From: Membranipora membranacea
Lineage: Eukaryota; Bryozoa; Gymnolaemata; Cheilostomatida; Membraniporidae
Direction: 5' to 3'
Assembly: GCA_914767715.1 (NCBI GenBank)
Contig: OU612072.1
Span: 124,001-188,000, forward strand
DNA: 64,000 nucleotides
Shown: positions 10,770-22,400 of the stretch, piece by piece
How the letters are laid out: every line of letters starts with the position of its first letter
Position numbering within the stretch: the stretch's first letter is position 1
Position numbers and translations under genes: made by a program
The notes under the pieces: generated by a model
Seen by the model: the letters and a program-made list of their open reading frames with translations, nothing else
The model's database searches: none
What the model was told of the DNA's origin: nothing

Positions 10770-13700
10770 TCATTTGGAGCAAACAACACAGGTAACTACA
10801 TAGCCGTTCCCTGACCGACATTCATTGATAGGATTACTACAATTTAGTTTGACGAACCGGAGAACATCCGGTTCTGATGACGATCCTTGACGATTATTGT
10901 GGTCAGGATTATTATCTACACAAACATGATCAGAAGAAGAAATCCCTCGATCACTTCTCGTCATGAGATAACCAGAGTACTCTAATGTCCAGTCCTCAGG
11001 GCATGTGCTCCAGGTCGGTATTGTTGTAATGGCAGGTCGGCTCTTTGTAAAGCACTGAGCGCACAATGCGATGACAGCTGTGGGCAGAGCTGGTGTATCA
11101 TCAGATGGAAGGTTGCTGTTTGTCGGGATCATTAGTGGTTCTATTGTGGATGTTGTTCCTAATGTTTTGTTTTCTGGTGACCATTGTTGTTTTTGTGGTA
11201 AACACAGGATGTCAGAAGAACCACCAAACTGTCCTTGTACTGCTCCAGTCATCACACCTAAATATCAGAATAGAGTTTACATGTCACTGATAGAGGAGCA
11301 CAAAACATAATGTATTTTCTTCCTTGGGATTTAAAACCTTTGGGCACCTCGTCGCCACCAGTTGGTTTGATTTAGAAAACTCAATTGACCACAAAATTGA
11401 CTCCACTCCATCAAACTAAAATTCAGTTTGATTTGTCTAAGAATTCGAAGGCTGAACATCAAACTCAAATTTCACGATTCAAAGTACAAAAAATAACTTG
11501 AGGTCTACAGCTCAGAGAAGGTTTTGGGTGGTGCAGAAAATTTAAAATTTCCAAATCACATTGCATAGTATTGAAAGTTTGTGACAGAAACAAATTTTCC
11601 TGTCCTTGTCATGAAATTGGCAACTAATAAATATTTTTCATCTGGAACATTGTATTAAATTGTTTTAGATGTGCACAGTCACCTCAAAACTGAAATTCTC
11701 AGATAGTACTCATCAGATAAACTCAGCAAACGCCTTTATATTATGAAGAGACTAGCATAACTGGGTGCCAGCCCTAAGACCATCAAGTTAGCCTACGAGG
11801 CGTTCATTGAAAGTGTCATATCCTTTCATCTGGCAATTACCTTTAAACACCTGTCGGCCGATGATATTAAAGAACTAAATCGTCAGGTCCGAATAGCCTT
11901 CAAACTGAGTGGCGAAAAACTATTATCTAAATCAATAAATGAACTTTACCAAACCCGACTCAAAACAAAATGCCTACGGATAATTCATCTAAACAATCCA
12001 CCTATGATTTAAGACAAATACCCCTCAGGAAGCTTTATTTTACCCAAGCAGAGAACAAACCTGAGGAAGTTCTGTTTTAGACACCAAGCTGTATCTTTTT
12101 AAACTGATTATTTGAGTAGACATTTTGGATTTTTATTTTATCTTTCTATTTTTTACAACAGAGCGCTCAACCAACAAATGATTCTATCACCAATGATACA
12201 ATACAATATACACATACATTTTCAATGTTTAATTAAGAAAATGAAACATATAATCGTTGGGGAACAAGAGGCAAGGCTCGACTTTAAATACAGGGTAAAA
12301 ACTTTGATGTCGTGTGAATGATATTGAATGTGTCTTCAAATACCATTAGTTTGAAAACTCATCTAATCAGGTGACTGGCAAGAGATATTCTTTATTTTTA
12401 TCATTGCCTATTCCTTTCACATACCGCTGAAGATAAGGGATGAGTTTGCTGGACAATTAGACCGTCCCCATCTTGTGAATATCCCGCCTATCAATGATCC
12501 AGTACTTTCTAGGCTGCTCCGCTTGTCACTCAGAGATCTCGCTGCGATAGAAGCTGTTGCACCTTTCTCGCCTTTAGCACCTTTGATGCCGGGTACACCA
12601 GCACTTCCTTTAGCACCTGTAATACCAGCCACACCAGCGCTCCCGGGAGTTCCCCTCAGCCCCTGATCACCTTTCAGACCTCGTAATCCTGCCTCACCCT
12701 GAATACCATCAGTGCCGTTTGTACCTGGCACACCAGCAGTTCCATTATAACCTGGTGCTCCTTTCAAAGAATAAAAAATAAGAGTATTATAGGCATGTCA
12801 AATATAAGCAGTGTTTAATTTGTTCTGTAATTTCAATCAGCACATGCAATAAAGCCAAGCTTGTCTTTGTGTTTTTACAGTAAAACACAATTTTGTGGTT
12901 TAGCTACCATATGTTGACCATCAATATAATAACTAGACTGAAAGATAACACACTAATAGATAGTCTGAGCCCCCCAGACTTTTGCCCACTGCCCGACGCC
13001 CCCCAGGCGTGGGAATAGACAGCTAGAGTACTTATGGGGGATTCAACTGCACCTTTCAATGTAATATTCATTAATATTCGAATGTTCGCATTTTCAGGAA
13101 AAGCATGTACCATAGATAGCAAATGACTTCATTGGTAGTATTGTAGCAAAGTTGAAAACTTGCAGTGAATAAAAAAATAATCAACCTGGTACTCTATATA
13201 GATTCTATGAAATATTCATTTAAATGACCAAATCAGGTAATTATAATCAATGTAGAATGCTAGGTAAACGATGCATATGTTATAAATATATGCATCATAT
13301 ATAATGAGTAAAATAAATCTGTTTTATTGAATGATATGGACATTCTCTTCATAGCATCGATGTGATGAAGTGAGTATTTATATCATTCAATAAAACATCA
13401 GTAATATTTCATCGTGATTGCCAATGCATTGTGCTTTGAGGCGGACAGCAATTAGAAAGGCTACAAATATGAAAATGAACTTATTGTGGTGAAACAGCTT
13501 TAATCGCAAATGTGATGGTAATTAGGGAACTCAGCCAAAGCGTATCTACTGATTCAGGCTCACAGAGGTATCATATGTCAGTCAGCAAGCTCAAGTTACC
13601 ACGAGTAATTGGATACCAAAATAATTGATTGGTGTTGATGGTCAAGGTTTTGAACGAGTTCAATCTTTTGTCATCACAAGGTGATTGCCTATTTTAACTG

Positions 13701-14760
13701 ACCTGGTATTTCTGACATTTTCTCCAGCTCCTGTACTTTTATTGTGGTGTGAGTAAGAAATACAGCAGACACAATAAAACCTAGACAGAACACTGTGACA
13801 AATCCACACAAGACTCCTAAACAGGTCCTGCTGTTATTACTGTCCTTTGAGTTTACTTTGCTTGAGCTTTTAGGTGCTGTTGGATAGTTTGCCGTGGCAA
13901 CTGGAGGATAAACATCTCTGAATATACTTGCAGACGGGACACAATATTCTGTCCTTCAAATGGAGAAACACATGAGATCTATGACCCTGTCCTTTACATG
14001 GATGAAAGCAGTGACTTAATAGTCAGGTATATTATATAGATAGAAGCCACTCCAAAATTTATCATTTTATAAGGCAACTCAATTATAAGTCTGGAGAGCT
14101 TTATTACGACCTCTTATATGGTATAAGTTTCTGTTGAGTATACACTTCACAGCCTCATGTAAAAACTGTGAAAGCGGATGTCTCATGACTGAATATTCAG
14201 GTATAATTTATATTAGGTACTTTCAAGTGTTCAGTTATTGGAAGTCCTGATCAATAATGCACAATGGCGAGTTCGTTGAATTACTACTAAAATTATATGC
14301 TTGGGAATCAAGAGTGTGAAATACAGCTGCTTCGAGGACAAGTGAGTAAGAATCCTTTGATGATTTCCCATACAGGTAAATTCAAACACAATCGCGTATA
14401 GGATATGAGTCTACAAGTCATAAGTCAACCTGAAGCAATGGTAGCTGTCAATAAATCCATGCTTTTTAGGTCTCAAAAGAATCTCAGTGCATAAGTCAGA
14501 AGTCATCAACTACATTCAATTCTCATGACTTGATTCAACAATTCAGCTTAGCAATAAGGATGAAAGATATGAACTCACTGATCATCATTAGGAGAGGTTC
14601 CTGCGGGTGGTTTGTTATTGTCTGGAGGGGTGATGGGATCAAACTCCTCATACTCTTGTTCCTCAACAACACCAGTCCTGTCCGACCCTGCAGCCACAGC
14701 GCTTGTATATTTCTTAACAGTATCGTGGTTAACATAGACATTGTCAGATTCATTCTCCAT
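10770..14760 (-). CDS. Type II transmembrane short-chain (C4-like) collagen
   Basis: Four exons on the minus strand join with matching phases: 14760-14579, 13953-13703, 12760-12425 and 11257-10770 (stop TGA), giving 418 residues. The start MENESDNVYV is the first ATG of an acidic, Pro-rich cytoplasmic head (EEQEYEEFDPITPPDNN). Exon 2 holds one transmembrane helix (LGVLCGFVTVFCLGFIVSA) and a short stalk. Exon 3 encodes about 23 Gly-X-Y triplets (GAPGYNGTAGVPGTNG and on) and then the start of the globular part (FTRWGRSNCP). Exon 4 completes a Cys-rich domain: ILCLP, ALCAQC, CPEDWTLEYSGYLM, VCVD, CRSG and final TCVVCSK. That order (RWGR.C, YLCLP-like, AxCxxC, C..W..EY.GYLM, CVVC.K) is the signature of sponge short-chain collagens, which also occur in some other invertebrates. 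With no signal peptide and a helix before the collagen, I infer type II topology with the collagen outside. Confidence 0.9.
11700..12103 (+). mobile_element. Degenerate LINE reverse-transcriptase C-terminal fragment
   Basis: Read in frame from about 11713, with two internal stops (TAA at 11758), this gives KLSKRLYIMKRLA, then AYEAFIESVISFHLAITFKH, then LNRQVRIAFKLSG. That is the usual pattern after the RT palm in non-LTR elements (RL..LR.L...G......Y.AFIESV..F). It sits in antisense orientation in intron 3 of the collagen gene. The clade cannot be named from this piece. Confidence 0.75.
12961..13012. repeat. GC-rich dispersed motif, copy 1
   Basis: TAGTCTGAGCCCCCCAGACT followed by TTGCCCACTGCCCGACGCC matches TAGTCTGAGCCCCTCAGACA at 44964 onward in the CIAO2B gene. 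It sits in intron 2 of the collagen gene and is far more GC-rich than its surroundings. Confidence 0.6.
13320..13397. repeat. Inverted repeat, 18-bp perfect arms
   Basis: TGTTTTATTGAATGATAT (13320-13337) is exactly reverse-complemented at 13380-13397. The 42-base spacer is itself partly self-complementary. It lies in intron 2 of the collagen gene and is possibly a small MITE. Confidence 0.8.
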
Positions 14761-16432
14761 GATTGAACAGAAAAAGCAACAAATCGACAAACAAACAAGC
14801 CGGCCAAATGTACAAACAGGGACTACAAGTTATCTATAAAAAGAGAAGTTATACAATAAATGTAGATAATAATGATGATTGGAGATATGAGAGAGAGGGA
14901 AGTATTTAGATATAATTGATGATAATTGGTTGTTTTACCAGTTTTTACATCCCTCATGAGGGGACTGTTAGAAAGGTAAATCAGTCATTTGTGACATGCC
15001 AAGCTGATGCCCATGATTGAATTTCAGTTTCAGTTTTTACGTCAACTCGATCAAGGAAGTCTGAAATCATCGGCACATATTTCTCTCAAGAATGTTAGCG
15101 ATTAACTCGTTCACATGGTGTTCACAAAATGAAAGAAGTCGCCTGTAGTGAGGAAACAATCAACCTCACAATATCGGGTGTACATATAGTCCCCCCATGT
15201 AGTATTGCTTGCCTCATATACACAGTTCAACTTCCTCACAACTCATTATATATGCTACAGTTTGCTGTAGATTGAACTGAGGGAGAAGACTCTATTTTTC
15301 TTCTATCTGAGGTGTATGTACTTGACTGAAAAGATTAAATTATCCACTGAGTTAAGGGTACACGCCTGAGCTCTTATATAAATATAGGGTCAGCTTCAGC
15401 TCTTTGCGTCAGCAGTCACTCTCGATTTGGTAGCGAGGTGCCATTCATGTCAGGCTTCTTCGGAGATCTTCTGTTCACTGTGTGTTTACACACCATCATG
15501 CAGTCAAAGGATCGCCATCTACTTATCCAATATGAGGAATAGCTGATATTCCTTCACCTGACTGGTCGCCTTGTGGAGGACGCTGATATCTGGTTATATA
15601 CTTTAGTTTACAAATTCACACCAAAGAAAAATATAACATTATCTGCAGAGGTAACATTTTTTTGCCTCACAGGTTCCTACCAATGTCTACAATATTTTAT
15701 TCAAATCTATGAATGTACGCAGTGTGCATTGTTCACAAACAATTAAAGCACAGCCAAATAAAATTTTGTCACTGCTATTGCACACATAAACCTTACGGCC
15801 CCAGGATACACAACACAATCATCATTACTAGTTCTGTTAATATACTGATATACCATGACCTGCGAGTAACCGCAAGCTAGATTTTATATTGTCACATCAG
15901 TATTTTGTGAGAAAGGACCATGAACCCATATAAACAGACACAAATTACTACAACAATCAGGATAATGAGAAATCAGTTGTCAAAATGAATTGGGCTTTGT
16001 ACATCCTTCTTCATTAGGGTGGGGGCAATTTAACATCATAAATTATTTATTTCGAGTTTGAATATTTTCACTGTAAAATGTTGTATGTTTATATTTACTA
16101 TCTGCTTACAGTTTATTGACTCACTCAATTTACACGTATTTTTATCAATGGCACAATTATGAATTTATTGATACCCACTGTGAATTAAAATTGATTTATC
16201 AGCACAAAACAATGAAACAGTCCTTAATAATTAATCTGAGTTTGAGAAATGAATATCTTGCTATCAGTAGAATTGAATCAAATGGATTAGCAACAGGAGG
16301 TGAAGCATTCAGAAATCCAGAATGTCGCAGTTATTCAGCTATGGCAGTATTTCAGTATTTCCAGTATAAAGTTTAGAGAATCTGGCGTGGTGTTGTGGCA
16401 GCCCACCACAGATTTTGTATTTATACTTTGAA
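14761..16432. other. Intergenic: collagen gene upstream and matrix gene downstream
   Basis: This separates two minus-strand genes. It should hold the promoter of the collagen gene and the 3' UTR of the next gene. The only distinct element I see is a plus-strand TATA-like sequence at 15374-15386, described separately. Confidence 0.5.
15374..15542 (+). promoter_or_regulatory. TATA box with a downstream 31-codon ORF
   Basis: TTATATAAATATA (15374-15386) is a near-consensus TATA box on the plus strand. It is followed about 60 bases later by an ATG at 15447 opening a 31-codon frame (MSGFFGDLLF ... IQYEE, stop at 15540-15542). Both neighbouring genes are on the other strand. It may drive a short or noncoding RNA, or be a chance AT-rich match. 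Confidence 0.25.
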
Positions 16433-19400
16433 TCACTTTGTGCAGGTGTCTGTTACTGGATCATACATCATATTCTGAGTACAATAAGAGGTCATAACCA
16501 GTCGAGTGTACGCTCCACTCTCTGTCTGAACTGGATAGACTATCCTGGTATAAAGATAAAACGACCACAGTCAAACTCAAATATACATAATTTATGTACA
16601 TGATATCATCCACTCTATATCCCGCAAGAAAACAGCTTATTGTCAGGTCAAGTCTGCACTGACCTACACTACAACCATTTATCGCTCACCTTCAAACTGC
16701 ACACCAGATTGAATGTATTATCTATCTACCAGTTATGCATGCACATGCAACACTATAACGTGATAATCAACTTCAATTAGCACAACAATCCATGAAGAGC
16801 TGACATAGTATCCATAGTCTATGATACCTCTCTGGATTACTTGGTATTAAATCAGGTATATCTTACTATGAGATTACTTTGCTTTTTGATACCACACTGA
16901 TCACTGTTAGATAATGCAAGTATATATCTGATTGATAGAGAGTGAATTAATGTGTCTACCCGACAGAGGTCAATTTCACTATTTAGGTACTTATTCTAAT
17001 TCGACTCTAATGATCAGTGAAACACATGTAAATACTGTAGTCGTGATGTATGTGTGGTTTGACACAGACTTACGGTGGATTACTTGTCATGATGACCAGA
17101 TTCAAGATCGGATACTTGCTGGCCTCCACAATCCTCTCAGATAGAGTTTTGAGAAGAAGTCCTGGTATTTCATAAACTGCTCCATCGAATGTTAGATCTG
17201 TCTGCCATCTAACAGTCAGAGTATCGTTCTCACATGACAGCACAACTCCCTCATCGGCGCTGGAGCTGCAATCTAAGAAGCTTACACTCTGAAGGAGAAG
17301 CTAACTAGAAATGCCGCGATCATAAATGACACAAAACTTCAGGGGTGTGGATGATAAACACTCAGGTTGTCGATAGTTTACGATGGATGGCCAATTGGCG
17401 ATGTCATTACAAGTCAAACTAAAATGGCTGGACTTTCCATGTAACCTATGAGGAATACAACCTGAGTATCGTTGACCTATTAGGTGGCAGAACTCCCCCC
17501 TCAATTAATTTCCGTTAGTACAGCCATAGAATATAGCGCAACAAACATGTTATAATTGTGGTACAAACCACCAAGTAGTAAAAGAGATGATAATTGTAAA
17601 AAAATCTGTCTTCACCGGAATTTGAACTCGGGCCTCTCGCGCATCAAACATGTTATAATTGTGGTATAAACCACCAAGTACTGAAAAAGATGATATGTAA
17701 AAAAAATCTGTCTACACCGGACTTGAACTCGGGCCTCCCGCGCAACAAACATGTTATAATTGTGGTAAAAACCACCAAGTAGTGAAATAGATGATAATAT
17801 GGAAACACAAAATCTGTCTTCACCGGGATATGAACTCGGGCCATTCGCGCAACAAACATGTTATAATTGTGGTATAAACCATGCATGTCCAACCTTTTTC
17901 GGATTCCGCCAAATTTTGTTTGGCAGCATACCAATTGGCCGCACTACTTTTTTGAAATATTTCACTTGATTAAAAAAGGTTGATTAAAAAACTTGAGATA
18001 CTTGAGATACAGATAAGAATGGGATATATCTAGGCCTGTATCTGCGGGTTTTAAATTGGTAGGGCCAGGCGCTAGGTGGTATTGGGCCTCCCCAGAAATT
18101 TTTTTAAGACAGACGGTGGTCTTTAGGCATTCCAGCCTGATTTGGGAAAAAACTAACAAGCAATCGGCCACATGAGTCTTTCTTTCTTGAATTACAGGGA
18201 CATCAATTTCTATCTGATCCCTTCCGTGTTTGAAACATTGAATTGAAATTCAGTGAACTTATTGCAAAGGTTGGTAAATGGCCGTCAGCAAATTTGTGTA
18301 GTGATCGAAAATATCACATGGGAGTCCTAGGAGGTAGGAACCAGAGCTTGAAATAACTGCTTGCAGAGAAGTTGACTTAGTTGAGGATATAAAGTCAAGA
18401 AAATATGTGATTTTGGTAGAATGTCCGTGAATAGGATAATGAGAAGAGTCTTTGTGCATGCGAATTTGACAAAATTCTAATTTTAATGATCATCACAGAG
18501 CAACATGAACATTTTAAAGCAGATAATATTTAAGAGGGGACACCATGACCTTGTTGACAGTGAAACCTCACAAGGTCACGCAGTTACTTAAGTGAAAATA
18601 GGCTATGATTTGGTCTAGGAGTTATCAACCCGTGAATTCAATAGGCTATTATTCAGCACAGTATAAATTCATTTGCAGTTCGGAGTCACTGTTCAAATAC
18701 ACATTGGAAACTAGGATTAGCTGTTTTGAGTTAGCGCAGCAACATATCGGTTCTATGGACCTCCTATGTTCCCATTTATAGTTTGATAACACATATTATT
18801 TAATTTGGGCGGGAGGTTACTGAGCAACAGCGGTGTGATTGTGATTTGTTATTGGAAAATGGGGATAAAAAGTGAAAAGTTGAATGCAATATTTTACTAA
18901 TTTCCTTGGGTAAGGTGTTTGGACTAGACTAGGGTGTGAGGGCCTGTTTGGCAACAAATGGAAGGGGTTCACCATGAGGGATACGTTGTGGTTTTATATC
19001 CGAGCCGCTGTATCTCACAACTAGAAGCAAGAAGCCAACACTTGAAACTGGATATTGACAAGTTAAAAGCAGGGCAATAATTATGAATGGTTTACCATCA
19101 TACAATCGAATAAGTTGCACTTGAATATATATACATCATGGGGGGGGGGGGTCGAACAAGAAAATGTAATAGGCAAATTAAATACAAGATACTTGTTTTG
19201 GTCTAAGCAACAAGGCATTTCACACAGTAATTACTATGCCCTGAATCATTTAAAAACTCATTAAATTCCATTTAAATATAAATTATGGTCGTAACACAAA
19301 CTTTTAATAGGCAAATTTAATAATGTTTGCTTTACTTGGAATAGCATGACATTTTACGTCAAATATATCTAAGCCTAAGATTTTTTCAAATAAATCATTG

Positions 19401-22400
19401 GCAAACAATTTTAAACATTTTAAATGCTAAATAATATAATATAATCTTTTTTTTCAAACCTTACCTACCCATGAATATACCCCTTTTACTACAATAGAGC
19501 AACAATTGAACTTTTCTATGTGTGCTTCCTGATATATCTGTTGTGACGGAATACTGCAGAATTTCCTTTATGTCTTTTACTTTTGAACAAGATGTGAAAA
19601 TATGTCTCAACTTTTTCTGTTGTAAGGGTGCATTTGGCCGAACAATATGACCAATTTGGCCGAAATGGCCCATTTGGCAAAGGTTGAGCATGGCTGGTAT
19701 AAACCACCAAGTAGTGAAAGATATTATAAATGTAAAAAAACCAATCTGTTTTCACCGGGATTCGAACTCGGGTTTCTCGCACAACAAGCATGTTATAATT
19801 GTGGTACATAAAAATATTAGATTCATCACATCAGTTTTTTTCTTAACACAACGGAGAATTGAACTTGGGCCACTCCCACTGCGATCAAGCACACTAGCCA
19901 CTCGGCCACCCAAGATTTTCATTGATGTATGATGGAGATATATGGGAAAATTAGGCTCTTTTGTAATTTTTAATTAATTTCAAGCTTTCATGGCATAAAT
20001 CAGACAAAAAAATATAAATAGCACACCCTCATCTGGTTTTACTATACATACGTGGTAGAAAACAGGACTGTGATTCAGCCGTTTTTCTATTTTTTTCAAA
20101 AACACTTTTTGAAGAAGTGATATGAGGCACTGGATTTGGTTTTGTATACACTTATCATAAACACAAAACTGAGGTTTTGTGGATAAAAACGGTGAGAGTG
20201 ATTTCTACTCTCACATCTCAGAGAATCACCAGACAGACTTGCAATTTTAACCCAGTTTGACCCACTTTTTGAACATAATGTTCATGTTTATATTATTAGA
20301 TGCTTTGAAATCTAAATAGCGTTGATTTTTAGGATCAATGCAGATGATTGTTCGATGAGGCTGTGCAGAAGATGCCAGCATCGACCGATAGATACATAAG
20401 TCATAAACAAAATCAAACTAACCTTGCTCGCAGATTCTCCTTATTTGGTTGTAATTGCTCCTAGCTGAGGATGTTGTCAGCACCTCAAATTCTCTTTTCA
20501 CACATTTCACTTTATACTTAGATTCAAAGTCCAGCCTTCTCATCAAGTTATTGCCTGAAATACATTACGTTGGTCAGGAAGACGAGATGTCCTACACAGC
20601 CAATGAGTGCCACTGAAGCATCCTACTATGTTTATTGGGCTGTTGTGTATTCTCTTATGGAATGTAGACTCTCGTCTTTGGTGTTGGTTTGTTTTGCTTG
20701 TTATATATCCATATTCCTTTACTAGGAGTCTACTTTATTTACTATCCAAATCCTATGTCAAAGAGCAATCAACATATCTCAAATAGACTGTTTGACAGCA
20801 ACAGGGTTAACATATGCTACCAACCTATCATTTTCAATATCTGTGTCGGCCTTCTTTAAATCACAGTTACATTCTCTCTAGCAGGCAGTGCACTTTGGTT
20901 AGGCTTCACATGAACGCAAAGTCTGTCAATCCTTAGCTCTAATTATAATACGGGCCAACTTGAATTCCATCCATCATGAGCCTACCTTTAATAAGAACTT
21001 TCAGTGAACATCCCTTCAGGTTCTTTCCTATGATATGATAGTTATAAGTACCAGCAGGGAGCTCTAGTCGGTGAGTAGTTCCATCAAACTTGAGATCCAG
21101 TGCCGATAACCCCGTCGTCTGAGATACAACTCCTCGTATCTCTGATGGGCAGCCTGATGTTTGAGCAGGATCTTCTATAGAAAACTATCGGTGTAATAGA
21201 TTCACATATTTACATTATGTGTAAAAGATTCCTTTGTGTAAATTCTGAGCTTTTAAAATTGGTTTTGACCGACAATTTTAAAAACTACTAAAGTCTGATA
21301 TGTATCTGCATAGATAGCAACACATACATTTATTATTATACCACCATGTCAACTTATTCAGCTTACCATTATAAAGAATGTGTACAGAGAGAGAACAGCC
21401 TCCTGTGTGATAATAATATCGACCTACTGGCAGATCAGCCACAGTACCTGCCGATATCTGTACCTTTACTCTCTCCTCAGCTGATTTCACATATATAACA
21501 GTATTACGGTCCTCACATGTAGGGGGTGACGCTACTGTTGATGTTGAAAAAATAACTTTAGTGGTTGGTGGCATATGAAAACTCATCCTTTGCCTGGGTA
21601 TTGTTGGTGTGTTAATCGTTTGCGTGCTAGTCTCAGGTTGTTTCGATGACCTAATAACTGGTTGAGCTGTTGTTGTTGTGGCTGGAGTTCGAAGGTTAGG
21701 GTCAAGACATACAGAGTCACTCCTACAGTAAGGTTTTGAGCCACACATATCCCTTGGTAGGCCTGGTATATCGACATCTGAAACAATGAACAAAATGTCA
21801 CCAAAGTCAAGTACAGATTAAGATGTCCAGGTGTCTCGCAGAAAATGATTCCCTTTTTAACAGGATAAAACTACCAAACTGCTCACACTCCTTGTAATCC
21901 ACATGCTTCAACCTCCATAAATCTAACTTCAATCAGTCTTTGATAAGTTTGTCTATTTGATAGTACTACTAGTAGAGGGGTTGCAAAAGTTATGCAGGAA
22001 CTTATACAAGCAAAATACTTTTAATTCATGCTTACATATTTTCAGGAAGAAACAGGTTGATATAGATAGTGCATCATTGCTGTAAAACAGAACAACAATA
22101 ATTCTATTAGGTGAATATCAAAGTTTAGGGTTAAGAAATTATTTTGTATTCTGCCTGATCTCACTTTATCTGAACTGTAAAGATATTTTCAGGCCATACT
22201 TGATATGGACCAGATGAGGGTAGAGGGAAGCAGAGGTCGTGGACAGCCAAAGGCTCACAATGATCTTGTGCATGTCGGCACTCTTTTCAATCTGATCAAA
22301 ACCTACCCAGCAATGGCTAAATGAATTGTAAATCTTTACCATCAAGTGAAGCACACTCTGCACCTAATGTTACATAATACCTAGCCTCTTCCATTCACTC

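Noticed and set aside
19850..19915. Functional tRNA gene
   Set aside because: A and B boxes are present but the acceptor and anticodon stems do not pair well; fits a SINE head.
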